From a virus, in the IMG/VR virus record IMGVR_UViG_3300047386_000083, positions 1-20,262 of that record: a stretch of 20,262 nucleotides of DNA. One strand, 5' to 3'. This document shows positions 5,913-11,365 of the stretch, piece after piece. Under the pieces are notes generated by a model, which made no database searches, was not told the origin of the DNA, and worked only from the letters and a program-made list of their open reading frames with translations. The translations under genes and the position numbers were made by a program. The stretch's first letter is position 1; every line of letters starts with the position of its first letter.

Positions 5913-6761
5913 TTATAAGCCACAATAACCACTGTCGCATTCATTAAAGTCGTCATCAAATAGTTCTGTTTGTTTAAAACTGTTTTTTATTTGTTTATAG
6001 TTAATTCCGTTTTTAAAGGTTCTAACATTATAACCTGTTTCCTGTTCTGCTTCTATAAACCAATTAAATTTATTTGGGTGCTTATCACTCATTAATTTAA
6101 GCAACACTTCGTTTCTATGAAAACAACCTACGCAATTATTCATATAAGCAAACCTAACATTTTTATCTTTCCAGTATTTTTCTACTTGGTCTTTATATAT
6201 ATTATCTTTAATTAAAGGGAATACAGGTTTTTGCCATTCTATATCCGCCCATTTGTTTTGTGTTTTTCTTTTACCTACAATAGTTTTCATTTCTAAAAAA
6301 CCATTTTTATTTGTTTTATTTAACATTGTTTTTGCTCTGCTTTGTTCGTTTGCTCTAAACCCTATACGCATTTTTACAACTTGATTTATTTCTTTATGCC
6401 ACCAATTAAAAATAGGTTTTAGTTTCATTTCGGTTGTGCAAAATCTTATTGTTGCATTTGGTAAATATTTTTTACCATTTCTATCAATAACCTTGTCAAA
6501 AGTCTTACCAGTTACCCAATCAATTTTTGAACCTATAAACTGCTCTAAATCTAACATTGTATATATAATAGTATCTTCTTCTAAAGTGCCTATAAATTCA
6601 GTACCTAACCTATCACTAACTTGCTGTCTTATTTTAGCATCTGGGAACATACATTTTTTATCGTCTGTTCTAACTAAAGAAAACACATTATAATCAGCTG
6701 GGTAATTAGCTGCTATATAACTTGATGTCTTACCACCGCTTAAACTGTTTACTGTTTTCAT
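5913..6761 (-). CDS. PP-loop PAPS reductase/DndC-like ATP-pyrophosphatase-fold protein
   Basis: The N-terminal NSLSGGKTSSYIA (5-17) is the PP-loop that binds ATP or PAPS. C108 lies in RFCTTEMKLKP (106-116), which is the conserved region seen in phage PAPS-reductase-like proteins. A CVGCF pair (C210, C213) and C-terminal C275 and C280 provide enough cysteines for an iron-sulfur cluster of the DndC/TtcA type. Family members adenylate a substrate and transfer sulfur; known roles are sulfate assimilation, tRNA thiolation and DNA phosphorothioation. No dndB, D or E gene is nearby, so the substrate is unknown. The start has a clear leader (AAAACAACAACAAA) and overlaps the ATPase gene's end as ATGA (6758-6761). 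Confidence 0.75.
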   Translation of the reverse strand: MKTVNSLSGGKTSSYIAANYPADYNVFSLVRTDDKKCMFPDAKIRQQVSDRLGTEFIGTLEEDTIIYTMLDLEQFIGSKIDWVTGKTFDKVIDRNGKKYLPNATIRFCTTEMKLKPIFNWWHKEINQVVKMRIGFRANEQSRAKTMLNKTNKNGFLEMKTIVGKRKTQNKWADIEWQKPVFPLIKDNIYKDQVEKYWKDKNVRFAYMNNCVGCFHRNEVLLKLMSDKHPNKFNWFIEAEQETGYNVRTFKNGINYKQIKNSFKQTELFDDDFNECDSGYCGL

Positions 6762-7639
6762 TTTGTTGTTGTTTTATTTGGTACTAATTTCTTAGGAATA
6801 AAATCTTTTAACGGGTCATAAAGGTTGCCAACAACGTAAGGTAAACCAAATTCATTTACACTAAAACTAAAAGTATCAAAAGAATAACCTCTTGAGCGTT
6901 TACATATTGCAGTTATCCATTCATTGTTTGTTGTGTTTGCTTCTAACTGAATAACAGTTTCAGCTTTTTTTTCTAAGAAAGAGCCGAGATGACCAGTGCC
7001 AAGCTTTGCACTACCAAAGTTTTGATGTATAACAGTCATTATGTGACAATTATTTCTGGCGCTTAATTCCATTAATTTTTGAACACAAAGATTTGACTCC
7101 TCAATATTATTTACATCGGAAACAAGATCGGCAATGCCATCAATTAAAATCAAACCATTTTCATTCTTATTCTCTTTTAATATGTACTCAATAAACTCAA
7201 GTCTTTGTTTATAGTTGATAGTTCTTAAAGCATACGTTTGATAACAACCAAGCTTTTTATTACTTGACATATCTTGAACTCTCTTAAAAACTCTTTGTGC
7301 GTGCCAAGTACCTTGCTCTGTGTCAAAATGAACTAGACATTTGTCATCACGATAACCTTTTATATCAGCTCCAAAAGTATTTTGATCGCTTAAATAAACT
7401 GAAGCTAGTAAAGACATAAAAAATGTTTTCTTTGTCTTAGGTGGTGCAGTGACCACGCTTATATTTCCCATTGTAGCAATTGGAATAGGAAAAGTTAAAT
7501 TACCCGATTTTGTTTGTATTGTTGTAGTTCCAAGACTTAATGCTAAAGGCGGATATTCTAAGATGTCGTTTGTATCAACAGCACATTCTTCTTTTATAAG
7601 TTGCATTAACATATTCTCGGTTGTTTCTTTTTCGGTCAT
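6758..7639 (-). CDS. RecA-fold ATPase (RepA/AAA_25-like), probable replicative helicase or recombinase
   Basis: The 293-residue protein has the layout of phage RepA-like or AAA_25 ATPases. Walker A is degenerate, TAPPKTKKTFF (64-74), lacking both canonical glycines but keeping K71 and T72. FDTEQ (105-109) and the Walker B strand LILIDGIADL (163-172, D167) follow. A TVIHQN segment (202-207) supplies the sensor. The likely role is as a hexameric DNA helicase or recombinase in phage replication, with the ssb gene upstream. An alternative is a DnaB-loader-like ATPase. The start has the best early leader (ACAAAACAAAAAACAAAG). The degenerate Walker A may reflect a family variant with PKxxK in place of the usual loop. 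Confidence 0.72.
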   Translation of the reverse strand: MTEKETTENMLMQLIKEECAVDTNDILEYPPLALSLGTTTIQTKSGNLTFPIPIATMGNISVVTAPPKTKKTFFMSLLASVYLSDQNTFGADIKGYRDDKCLVHFDTEQGTWHAQRVFKRVQDMSSNKKLGCYQTYALRTINYKQRLEFIEYILKENKNENGLILIDGIADLVSDVNNIEESNLCVQKLMELSARNNCHIMTVIHQNFGSAKLGTGHLGSFLEKKAETVIQLEANTTNNEWITAICKRSRGYSFDTFSFSVNEFGLPYVVGNLYDPLKDFIPKKLVPNKTTTK

Positions 7640-7658
7640 CTTTGTTTTTTGTTTTGTA

Positions 7659-7757
7659 TTAATAATTCCAATCTTCTGGCCACATTTTTTTACCTATTAT
7701 TTTGCCTAATTTCATAACAACGTATGCTAATATAATATATAATATTGCTTTTATCAT
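7659..7757 (-). CDS. 32-residue small membrane protein
   Basis: The frame encodes a single hydrophobic helix (MIKAILYIILAYVVMKLG) followed by a short basic and aromatic tail (KIIGKKMWPEDWNY). It is too short for standard gene finders. Its ATG overlaps the stop of the 109-residue gene as ATGA (7754-7757), and its stop lies 19 bases before the next gene's start. The positive charges after the helix suggest an N-out or membrane-surface orientation. No function can be assigned. Confidence 0.55.
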   Translation of the reverse strand: MIKAILYIILAYVVMKLGKIIGKKMWPEDWNY

Positions 7758-8083
7758 AATTTTTCGCTTAATTCATCTTCCATTAACTCATTTAAAACAT
7801 CAATAGCTTCTTCTATATAAAAAGAATTTAAGTCATCAACGTAAATAATATCCTTATCTAGTTTAGAGCTATATTTTATATGATCGACTAAAGCATCTTG
7901 TAAATCTGAATCGTAATAATATACATTTTCGCCTACACAAATACCGTTTTTAGGGTCATCAATCGCTACATATACCGAATAACCATCAGCTGTGCTTTCT
8001 TCATAAATATAAAAGTCTTGAAGTCCCCAGTCATCAGTAAATTCAAAATTATAATATTTTTTTACTTTATCTAAGTTTTCCAT
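7754..8083 (-). CDS. Acidic hypothetical protein, 109 aa
   Basis: This very acidic protein is rich in Asp, Glu and Tyr, with a mixed strand and helix pattern (WGLQDFYIYEESTADGYSVY then IEEAIDVLNELMEDELSEKL). No known family or catalytic motif is visible. The acidic surface is compatible with a DNA-mimic or anti-restriction type role, but nothing in the sequence shows that. Its leader (GAAAAAACAAAAAAA before ATG) is of the early class. Its start lies inside the end of the upstream zinc-ribbon mini-gene, a 13-base overlap. Confidence 0.65.
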   Translation of the reverse strand: MENLDKVKKYYNFEFTDDWGLQDFYIYEESTADGYSVYVAIDDPKNGICVGENVYYYDSDLQDALVDHIKYSSKLDKDIIYVDDLNSFYIEEAIDVLNELMEDELSEKL

Positions 8084-8190
8084 TTTTTTTGTTTTTTCAT
8101 TAATATATGAAAAGATTTTAAACTATTCTTTTCAAAACATTTTTTACATAATTTGCCAAAGCATTTTGTTTTACATTTTTTGCAATTCAT
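8071..8190 (-). CDS. 39-residue zinc-ribbon-like mini-protein
   Basis: The N-terminus (MNCKKCKTKCFGKLCKKCFEK) has five Cys at residues 3, 6, 10, 15 and 18, with two CxxC knuckles as in a tiny zinc ribbon. A basic tail (KKQKKWKT) follows. The ATG directly follows the U-tract of the terminator at 8191-8215, so the transcript feeding it is read-through from the ssb unit or starts within that unit. The gene overlaps the next one by 13 bases. A nucleic-acid or protein binder is likely from composition. The frame is short, so it remains a plausible rather than certain gene. Confidence 0.5.
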   Translation of the reverse strand: MNCKKCKTKCFGKLCKKCFEKNSLKSFHILMKKQKKWKT

Positions 8191-8215
8191 AAAAAAAAGA
8201 GGGCAAAAAGCCCTC
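8191..8215 (-). terminator. Rho-independent terminator after ssb
   Basis: On the minus strand GAGGGC-TTTTT-GCCCTC forms a perfect 6-bp, GC-rich stem with a 5-base loop, followed by eight T. It lies 10 bases after the ssb stop codon and closes the ssb transcription unit. The T-run ends exactly at the ATG of the zinc-ribbon mini-gene, so transcription into the left-hand operon needs read-through or antitermination. Confidence 0.9.
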
Positions 8216-8225
8216 CCTAATTTAA

Positions 8226-8534
8226 TTAAAACGGCAATCCGTCAGCTTCCGCTTCTACTGGGTGAGTTTGCAATTCTTCAGCAACTTCTTTTTCAGCATT
8301 GACAATTGTTCCGTTGTTCCAGACAACCTTACCATTTCCAAGATACAACTTTTGCTTTTTAGCTTCTCGTTCTTCTTGTGTTTGTGAAACGAAAACACCT
8401 ACGTTGTTGCCGTATCTTGTGTCGTCATTTACACTCATTGTTAAATTGACGTAAAATGCGCCATCTTTTCCTGCGATAAATTTCTCCTTAGGGAGCTTAT
8501 CCACTCTTAAACTGTAATTAATTAATGCACTCAT
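8226..8534 (-). CDS. ssb: Phage single-stranded DNA-binding protein
   Basis: The 102-residue protein resembles small phage SSB-type OB-fold proteins. Strand-rich segments (LINYSLRVDKLPKEKFI, then GAFYVNLTMSVND) are followed by a basic and Gln-rich loop and KLYLGNGKVVWNNG. It ends with an acidic linker and the tip DGLPF, equivalent to the D(D)IPF tip by which SSBs recruit partner proteins. It is shorter than bacterial SSB. It would coat single strands made by the helicase-like and exonuclease genes of this genome. The A/T-only leader (TTTAATATATATAAAT before ATG) resembles that of the structural genes rather than the early class. It lies in a unit with the recombination-mediator-like gene. Confidence 0.75.
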   Translation of the reverse strand: MSALINYSLRVDKLPKEKFIAGKDGAFYVNLTMSVNDDTRYGNNVGVFVSQTQEEREAKKQKLYLGNGKVVWNNGTIVNAEKEVAEELQTHPVEAEADGLPF

Positions 8535-8545
8535 ATTTATATATA

Positions 8546-8953
8546 TTAAAGGGTTTTAAATGTTGTTTCTTTTTTCTTAAATGATTCTGACTCATCTTCA
8601 CCAAATACGCCAAGCTCATAGAATCCTGTCAATTTCAATACAGCCCTTGACATCGCTCGTTTTTCTGCCATTTCTGCGACATACCAAGAATTTGTATTTG
8701 ATTCTTTATAACTATCGCCTTTTAAAGCACTACCGAAAGTTTCAATAGTCTTATTGTCTTTTGTAGCTGTCGCTTTAAATACTGCAAAATTTGTTTCACA
8801 TCTTATTACTTCATATTTAACGCTCATTTGTTCTAAAGCTTGAATTTTGTCGATTCCCGCCCTGGTTATGATCGTATAATGTTGATGTTTAAAAAAATCG
8901 TCTTTGTTTAGGTCATACTTTTTGTATAACTCCATTAATTTGTCTTTGTTCAT
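8546..8953 (-). CDS. Recombination mediator/ssDNA-annealing-like protein (Rad52/ERF-type, tentative)
   Basis: The 135-residue protein has a YTIITRAGIDKIQA segment (26-39), then strands (YEVIRCETNFAVFKATATK). Then comes GSALKGDS and VAEMAEKRAMSRAVLKLTGFY. The AEKRAxSRAVL helix resembles the AETRAxxRAL signature of ERF, Rad52 and Sak-type annealing proteins, which pair single strands coated by SSB. The protein is shorter than most ERF proteins. The gene precedes ssb by 11 bases in the same unit, and a RecE-like exonuclease is encoded at 2.9-3.7 kb, which together fit a phage annealing-recombination module. Assignment rests on short motifs, so an uncharacterised family is possible. Confidence 0.5.
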   Translation of the reverse strand: MNKDKLMELYKKYDLNKDDFFKHQHYTIITRAGIDKIQALEQMSVKYEVIRCETNFAVFKATATKDNKTIETFGSALKGDSYKESNTNSWYVAEMAEKRAMSRAVLKLTGFYELGVFGEDESESFKKKETTFKTL

Positions 8954-9090
8954 TGATTTATGTTTAAGTTATTAATTTCAATTTGTGCTTCTAAAAATTC
9001 AACTCTTTTTTCTAAAGCTTCTACTCTTGCGTTTAAGTAGTCTATTGTGTCTGTGCTTGATGCTCTTTTTACGTCTTCTTTATAAGTCAT
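8950..9090 (-). CDS. 46-residue coiled-coil hypothetical protein
   Basis: After a short polar start (MTYKEDVKRASSTDT) the protein is a single heptad-like helix (LNARVEALEKRVEFLEAQI) suited to dimer or trimer formation. It overlaps the recombination gene's ATG as ATGA (8950-8953), so its translation is coupled to that of the downstream gene, and it begins one base after the stop of the 66-residue gene upstream. It could be an oligomerisation partner of either neighbour. No family is recognised. Confidence 0.58.
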   Translation of the reverse strand: MTYKEDVKRASSTDTIDYLNARVEALEKRVEFLEAQIEINNLNINQ

Positions 9091-9091
9091 A

Positions 9092-9292
9092 TTATATCTC
9101 TTTAAATAATTCGTAAGGACTTTCCACGTCTAACAAGAATCTTAAGTCTGTTACTAATCCGTAAGGCATATCTCTAACAAATTTGTAAAGTTCTAATTGG
9201 TCAACTGCATATCCAACAAGAGCTGGGTGCTTTGTGTTACCTGTTTCAAGGTTGTCTTTGTACTCTGGTTTTAATCTTTCTAATAAATTCAT
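9092..9292 (-). CDS. 66-residue hypothetical protein, first gene of the ssb unit
   Basis: The protein is small and helical with a PEYKDNLETGNTKHPALVGYAVDQL segment and a C-terminal LRFLLDVESPYELFKEI. No family is recognised, although the start LLERLKPEYKDNL resembles small proteins found near phage replication genes. Its leader is a strong early type (TTAAAACAAAGACAA before ATG). It lies about 25 bases after the consensus promoter at 9318-9348, so it is probably the first gene of the unit that ends with ssb. Confidence 0.65.
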   Translation of the reverse strand: MNLLERLKPEYKDNLETGNTKHPALVGYAVDQLELYKFVRDMPYGLVTDLRFLLDVESPYELFKEI

Positions 9293-9317
9293 TTGTCTTT
9301 GTTTTAATTAATATTTA

Positions 9318-9348
9318 CAAATATAAGAAAAAAAACGATATAAACAAA
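9318..9348 (-). promoter_or_regulatory. Consensus Bacteroidetes promoter for the ssb unit
   Basis: The minus strand reads TTTG (9348-9345), 19 bases, then TATATTTG (9325-9318). This is a perfect match to the TTTG-N19-TAnnTTTG pattern of Bacteroidetes housekeeping promoters. The predicted RNA starts near 9311, giving a leader of only about 20 bases before the ATG at 9292. It would drive the four genes ending at the terminator at 8191-8215. Confidence 0.8.
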
Positions 9349-9354
9349 TTGTAA

Positions 9355-9382
9355 ACAAAAAAACCACCCCGTTAAGAGTGGT
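9355..9382 (-). terminator. Rho-independent terminator after ninG-like gene, with TCTTAACGGG loop
   Basis: The minus strand forms ACCAC-TCTTAACGGG-GTGGT (or a 7-bp stem if the loop edges pair) followed by a run of seven T. It would end RNAs from the promoters at 9942-9973 and 9434-9463. Its ten-base loop TCTTAACGGG is the same as in the terminator at 15888-15917 although the stems differ. Confidence 0.85.
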
Positions 9383-9428
9383 CTTATTCGACTGGTTAGC
9401 AGCCTTAAAACAAAAACAAAGATAATTC
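9355..9428 (-). ncRNA. Predicted short RNA between promoter 9434-9463 and terminator 9355-9382
   Basis: A promoter at 9434-9463 and the terminator at 9355-9382 would bound an RNA of about 75 nt with no start codon of note. After the 5' end it contains CTTTGTTTTTGTTTTAA (9421-9405). This is the exact reverse complement of TTAAAACAAAAACAAAG, a form of the leader in front of early genes at 2891, 4494, 7639 and 9292. A small hairpin GGCTG-CTAAC-CAGTC (9404-9390) and the terminator hairpin follow. It could also be the 3' part of the ninG-like mRNA. The RNA itself and any regulation are inference from sequence. Confidence 0.45.
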
Positions 9429-9433
9429 TTTTA

Positions 9434-9463
9434 CAAATATAACTTAATTATCTAGTTCTTCAA
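9434..9463 (-). promoter_or_regulatory. Second Bacteroidetes-type promoter, inside the end of the ninG-like gene
   Basis: The minus strand reads ATTG (9464-9461), 19 bases, then TATATTTG (9441-9434). The -7 box is a perfect match and the -33 box keeps TTG. The promoter overlaps the last codons of the gene at 9444-9839 and is directly followed by only 50 bases before the terminator hairpin, so it would make a short RNA unless terminated transcription is relieved. Confidence 0.6.
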
Positions 9464-9839
9464 TCAATTCTTGATACTTATTTATCAACATTTCTAAGTC
9501 CGTGTTGTCTAGCTTGACAGTTTTATGAGCTTCAATTAAAAGTTCTTCAGCTAAACCACTGTAATAAGTATTATCTAAATTTAATGCGAATTTATATTGT
9601 TCGCCATATCTGAATACATTGCAACCAGCACATTGAACCTGGCAATTTAATTCGTGCCATCTAGTAGAATAGTGTTTTCTGGATTGAAAGTGGCCGTTTT
9701 GTAATTTCTTCCAATGATCTTGTTTGCCACAAGTAAAACATTCTGATATATCATTAACAGCTTTTCTTCTTCTTATATAAACACTGAAAATCTTATCTAG
9801 TTTTTCAATTAATTTTTTTCTTTTTGTTTTCTTAGCCAT
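9444..9839 (-). CDS. ninG: NinG/Rap-like HNH-type recombination protein
   Basis: The 131-residue protein has a Lys-rich N-terminus (1-30), then CFTCG (C34, C37), WKKLQNGHFQSR (43-54, H50) and HELNCQVQCAGCN (62-74, with C70 and C73). The CxxC...NGHFxSR...NCxxQCxxCN pattern is that of the NinG/Rap family of lambda and relatives, an HNH-like structure-specific nuclease that cuts branched DNA and aids Red recombination. Here it would fit with the exonuclease and annealing-type genes to the left. It is shorter than lambda NinG (about 200 residues), mostly at its C-terminus. It has its own promoter at 9942-9973 with a leader of nearly 100 bases. Confidence 0.8.
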   Translation of the reverse strand: MAKKTKRKKLIEKLDKIFSVYIRRRKAVNDISECFTCGKQDHWKKLQNGHFQSRKHYSTRWHELNCQVQCAGCNVFRYGEQYKFALNLDNTYYSGLAEELLIEAHKTVKLDNTDLEMLINKYQELIEELDN

Positions 9840-9866
9840 TTGAATACACTTCAGATATCTTATATT

Positions 9867-9906
9867 TATCTATATTTTTAGATTTTTATATATCTATATT
9901 TTTAGA
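9867..9906 (-). repeat. 15-bp direct repeat in the ninG-like leader, possible operator
   Basis: The plus strand shows TATCTATATTTTTAG at 9867-9881 and again at 9891-9905, start to start 24 bases apart. Each copy contains TCTA-N6-TAGA (9869-9882 and 9893-9906), a small inverted repeat. The pair lies between the promoter at 9942-9973 and the ATG at 9839, as an operator or RNA-structured control site would. AT-rich context makes chance repeats more likely, so function is uncertain. Confidence 0.45.
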
Positions 9907-9941
9907 AATATGTTTTTAAACACTTCTATTAATAAATAATT

Positions 9942-9973
9942 CAAAGTTATATATTTATTTTTAATAAAACAAA
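9942..9973 (-). promoter_or_regulatory. Consensus Bacteroidetes promoter for the ninG-like gene
   Basis: The minus strand reads TTTG (9973-9970), 20 bases, then TAACTTTG (9949-9942), a full match to TTTG-N20-TAnnTTTG. It begins directly after the holin gene's stop codon, so it starts a new unit at the border between the structural/lysis and replication regions. The predicted leader of about 95 bases contains the direct repeats at 9867-9906. Confidence 0.75.
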
Positions 9974-9980
9974 AAAAATA

Positions 9981-10457
9981 TTATTTCTTCCAATGTTTAG
10001 TGATTTTCTCTGCTGATCGCATACCAAAATATCCACCATAAACCAAAAGTAATAAAGAAGAAAGTAAATCAATCCAATTAGAATCTATTTTAAAGCCCTC
10101 TAATGAACTATCTAATATAATATAGATAAACAGTGTAGCGGTTAAAAAAGCAAGTGTTAAGGGTCTTATATTGCGTGTTAAATAACTGTCTGTATTGTTA
10201 TCTGAAACCCATCGCTTTGTGGTTTCTTGCATTTCTATTTTATCGAAGTTTAGTTCTTCTAATAAAAGTTGTTTATCTGCTTCGCTTAGTTTATCGTCTG
10301 CTCCTATTTTTGAAGCTAAAACATCTAGTGCTTCTATTCCTGTAACGTTACCAGCTATTTTTAAAAGTTCTGGTGCAACTTCTTTGCCTTGCTTTAACAA
10401 CCAACGTAAAGCATCGCCAACTCTAGTAGTTCCGTTTTTATCTTTATAGCTAGGCAT
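9981..10457 (-). CDS. Holin of GTA 3TM type
   Basis: The 158-residue protein has a soluble N-terminal part (1-90) with a helix-turn-helix-like packing of LLKIAGNVTG and LSEADKQLLLEEL. Two membrane segments follow (about 98-116 and 127-146). The conserved RWVSDNNTDSYLTRNIRPL (82-100) and GGYFGMRSAEKI (141-152) match the GTA_holin_3TM family. It would permeabilise the inner membrane so that the amidase encoded just upstream reaches the cell wall. Its ATG overlaps the amidase stop as TAATG. It lacks any clear third membrane segment, but the family label is otherwise convincing. Confidence 0.8.
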   Translation of the reverse strand: MPSYKDKNGTTRVGDALRWLLKQGKEVAPELLKIAGNVTGIEALDVLASKIGADDKLSEADKQLLLEELNFDKIEMQETTKRWVSDNNTDSYLTRNIRPLTLAFLTATLFIYIILDSSLEGFKIDSNWIDLLSSLLLLVYGGYFGMRSAEKITKHWKK

Positions 10458-10897
10458 TAATATCTATGACTTATATTTTCATATTCTTTTTTTGCATCAA
10501 AGCTAGGACATTCTTTTGAGCTGAAATCTCTGTGTCCGTATATCTCTCCTCCGTAAGTGTCTTTTAACTCACACAATAGATCTACTAAAGCTTCTTTTTG
10601 TTCATCAGTTCTAGTGTCTTTTGCAATCAAATTTTCATCAACTCCACCTACATAACATATTCCTATGCTATCTGAATTATGACCACGAACGTGAGCTCCA
10701 GCTCTTTCTACTTCTCTGCCAAAATGCACAACTCCGTCAAGTGTTATAATAAAATGATAACCTATGTCAGACCAGCCATTGTCCTCAACGTGCCACCTTT
10801 TAATTTCTTCTGGCGATACATTTCTTTTTTCTGGCGTAGCTGAACAGTGTACTATTATTTTATTTATCGTTCGCATTTTTTTTCTTGTGCGTTTCAT
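10457..10897 (-). CDS. N-acetylmuramoyl-L-alanine amidase, T7 lysozyme-type endolysin
   Basis: The 146-residue protein is an Amidase_2 domain. With the upstream ATG, the expected residues fall at H17 (IIVHCSAT), Y47 (IGYHFII), H122 (YGHRDFS), K128 and C130 (KECPSFD), as in T7 lysozyme. H17, H122 and C130 are zinc ligands; Y47 and K128 are catalytic. It cleaves the amide between muramic acid and L-alanine in peptidoglycan. No signal peptide is present, so export needs the holin. A second ATG at residue 8 (10876) has a more A-rich leader and would reduce overlap with the small membrane protein from 38 to 17 bases, so the true start is uncertain. Confidence 0.9.
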   Translation of the reverse strand: MKRTRKKMRTINKIIVHCSATPEKRNVSPEEIKRWHVEDNGWSDIGYHFIITLDGVVHFGREVERAGAHVRGHNSDSIGICYVGGVDENLIAKDTRTDEQKEALVDLLCELKDTYGGEIYGHRDFSSKECPSFDAKKEYENISHRY

Positions 10898-11027
10898 ATA
10901 TTTTTTGTGCCGTATATCCTATTGACAATAGCAATAATATAATTTTTAAACTATTTTCTATATGCGTAAAACTCACTCCAAAAGTGAAAGCATTTAATAT
11001 TCCTATTTTCAAATCTTGTATTGTCAT
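10860..11027 (-). CDS. 55-residue small membrane protein of the lysis cassette
   Basis: A mildly hydrophobic segment (ILNAFTFGVSF, 10-20) is followed by a clear membrane segment (SLKIILLLLSIGYTA, 26-40) and a basic tail (QKIYETHKKKNANDK). It overlaps the gene upstream as ATGA (11024-11027) and overlaps the amidase start. A location right before the amidase is typical for holin, antiholin or pinholin-like genes, so a lysis role beside the GTA-type holin is plausible. No recognised family. Confidence 0.6.
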   Translation of the reverse strand: MTIQDLKIGILNAFTFGVSFTHIENSLKIILLLLSIGYTAQKIYETHKKKNANDK

Positions 11028-11365
11028 TTTATTTTATATTCTAAATATGAAAGCCCAAAAAAACTGTGCATTCCTTCTGTGTCTAAGTCGCAACTGTAAG
11101 TTTTCCAACCCCAAGGGTGGTCTTTTAAGTCACTCCAGATAACATCAACGTGATACTTGTCGCTTAATACAGGCTCTTTAATCATTTGCATTTCACCCTC
11201 TTTAATCTCGTATTCACCTTTTTGTAAAACTATATTTCCCAACTCAACAATACTATGGTTATGTGTTGGATATTGGTTACCCTCAAAGTCATAGTCCACA
11301 CCTAAGTCTTCAATTTTTTCTTTAACTTGTTCTTTGTCGTTAAATTCGTATTTGCCTATTTTCAT
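11024..11365 (-). CDS. Conserved phage hypothetical protein, 113 aa
   Basis: The protein has features I associate with a recurring protein of flavobacterial phages: N-terminal MKIGKYEFNDKEQ, a PTHNHSIVELGNIVL segment, and a C-terminal YHVDVIWSDLKDHPWGW followed by MHSFFGLSYLEYKI. It looks strand-rich and compact. It lies between a fibre-like protein and the lysis cassette and overlaps both neighbours as ATGA. A structural or tail-fibre-associated role is suggested by position only. Confidence 0.7.
   Translation of the reverse strand: MKIGKYEFNDKEQVKEKIEDLGVDYDFEGNQYPTHNHSIVELGNIVLQKGEYEIKEGEMQMIKEPVLSDKYHVDVIWSDLKDHPWGWKTYSCDLDTEGMHSFFGLSYLEYKIK

Noticed and set aside
6436-7709. Plus-strand frames of about 85 codons (6436-6693, 7449-7709)
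   Set aside because: They are antisense to strong minus-strand genes with recognised motifs and have no start leaders.
9384-9404. tRNA-like fragment GGCTGCTAACCAGTCGAATA
   Set aside because: The GG...GTCGAAT look recalls a tRNA, but there is no acceptor stem, cloverleaf or CCA-compatible end. The hairpin is better read as part of the short RNA.
10154-11142. Plus-strand frames opposite the holin and lysis genes
   Set aside because: Hydrophobic, Leu- and Phe-rich content is just the antisense of A-rich coding sequence; no supporting signals.
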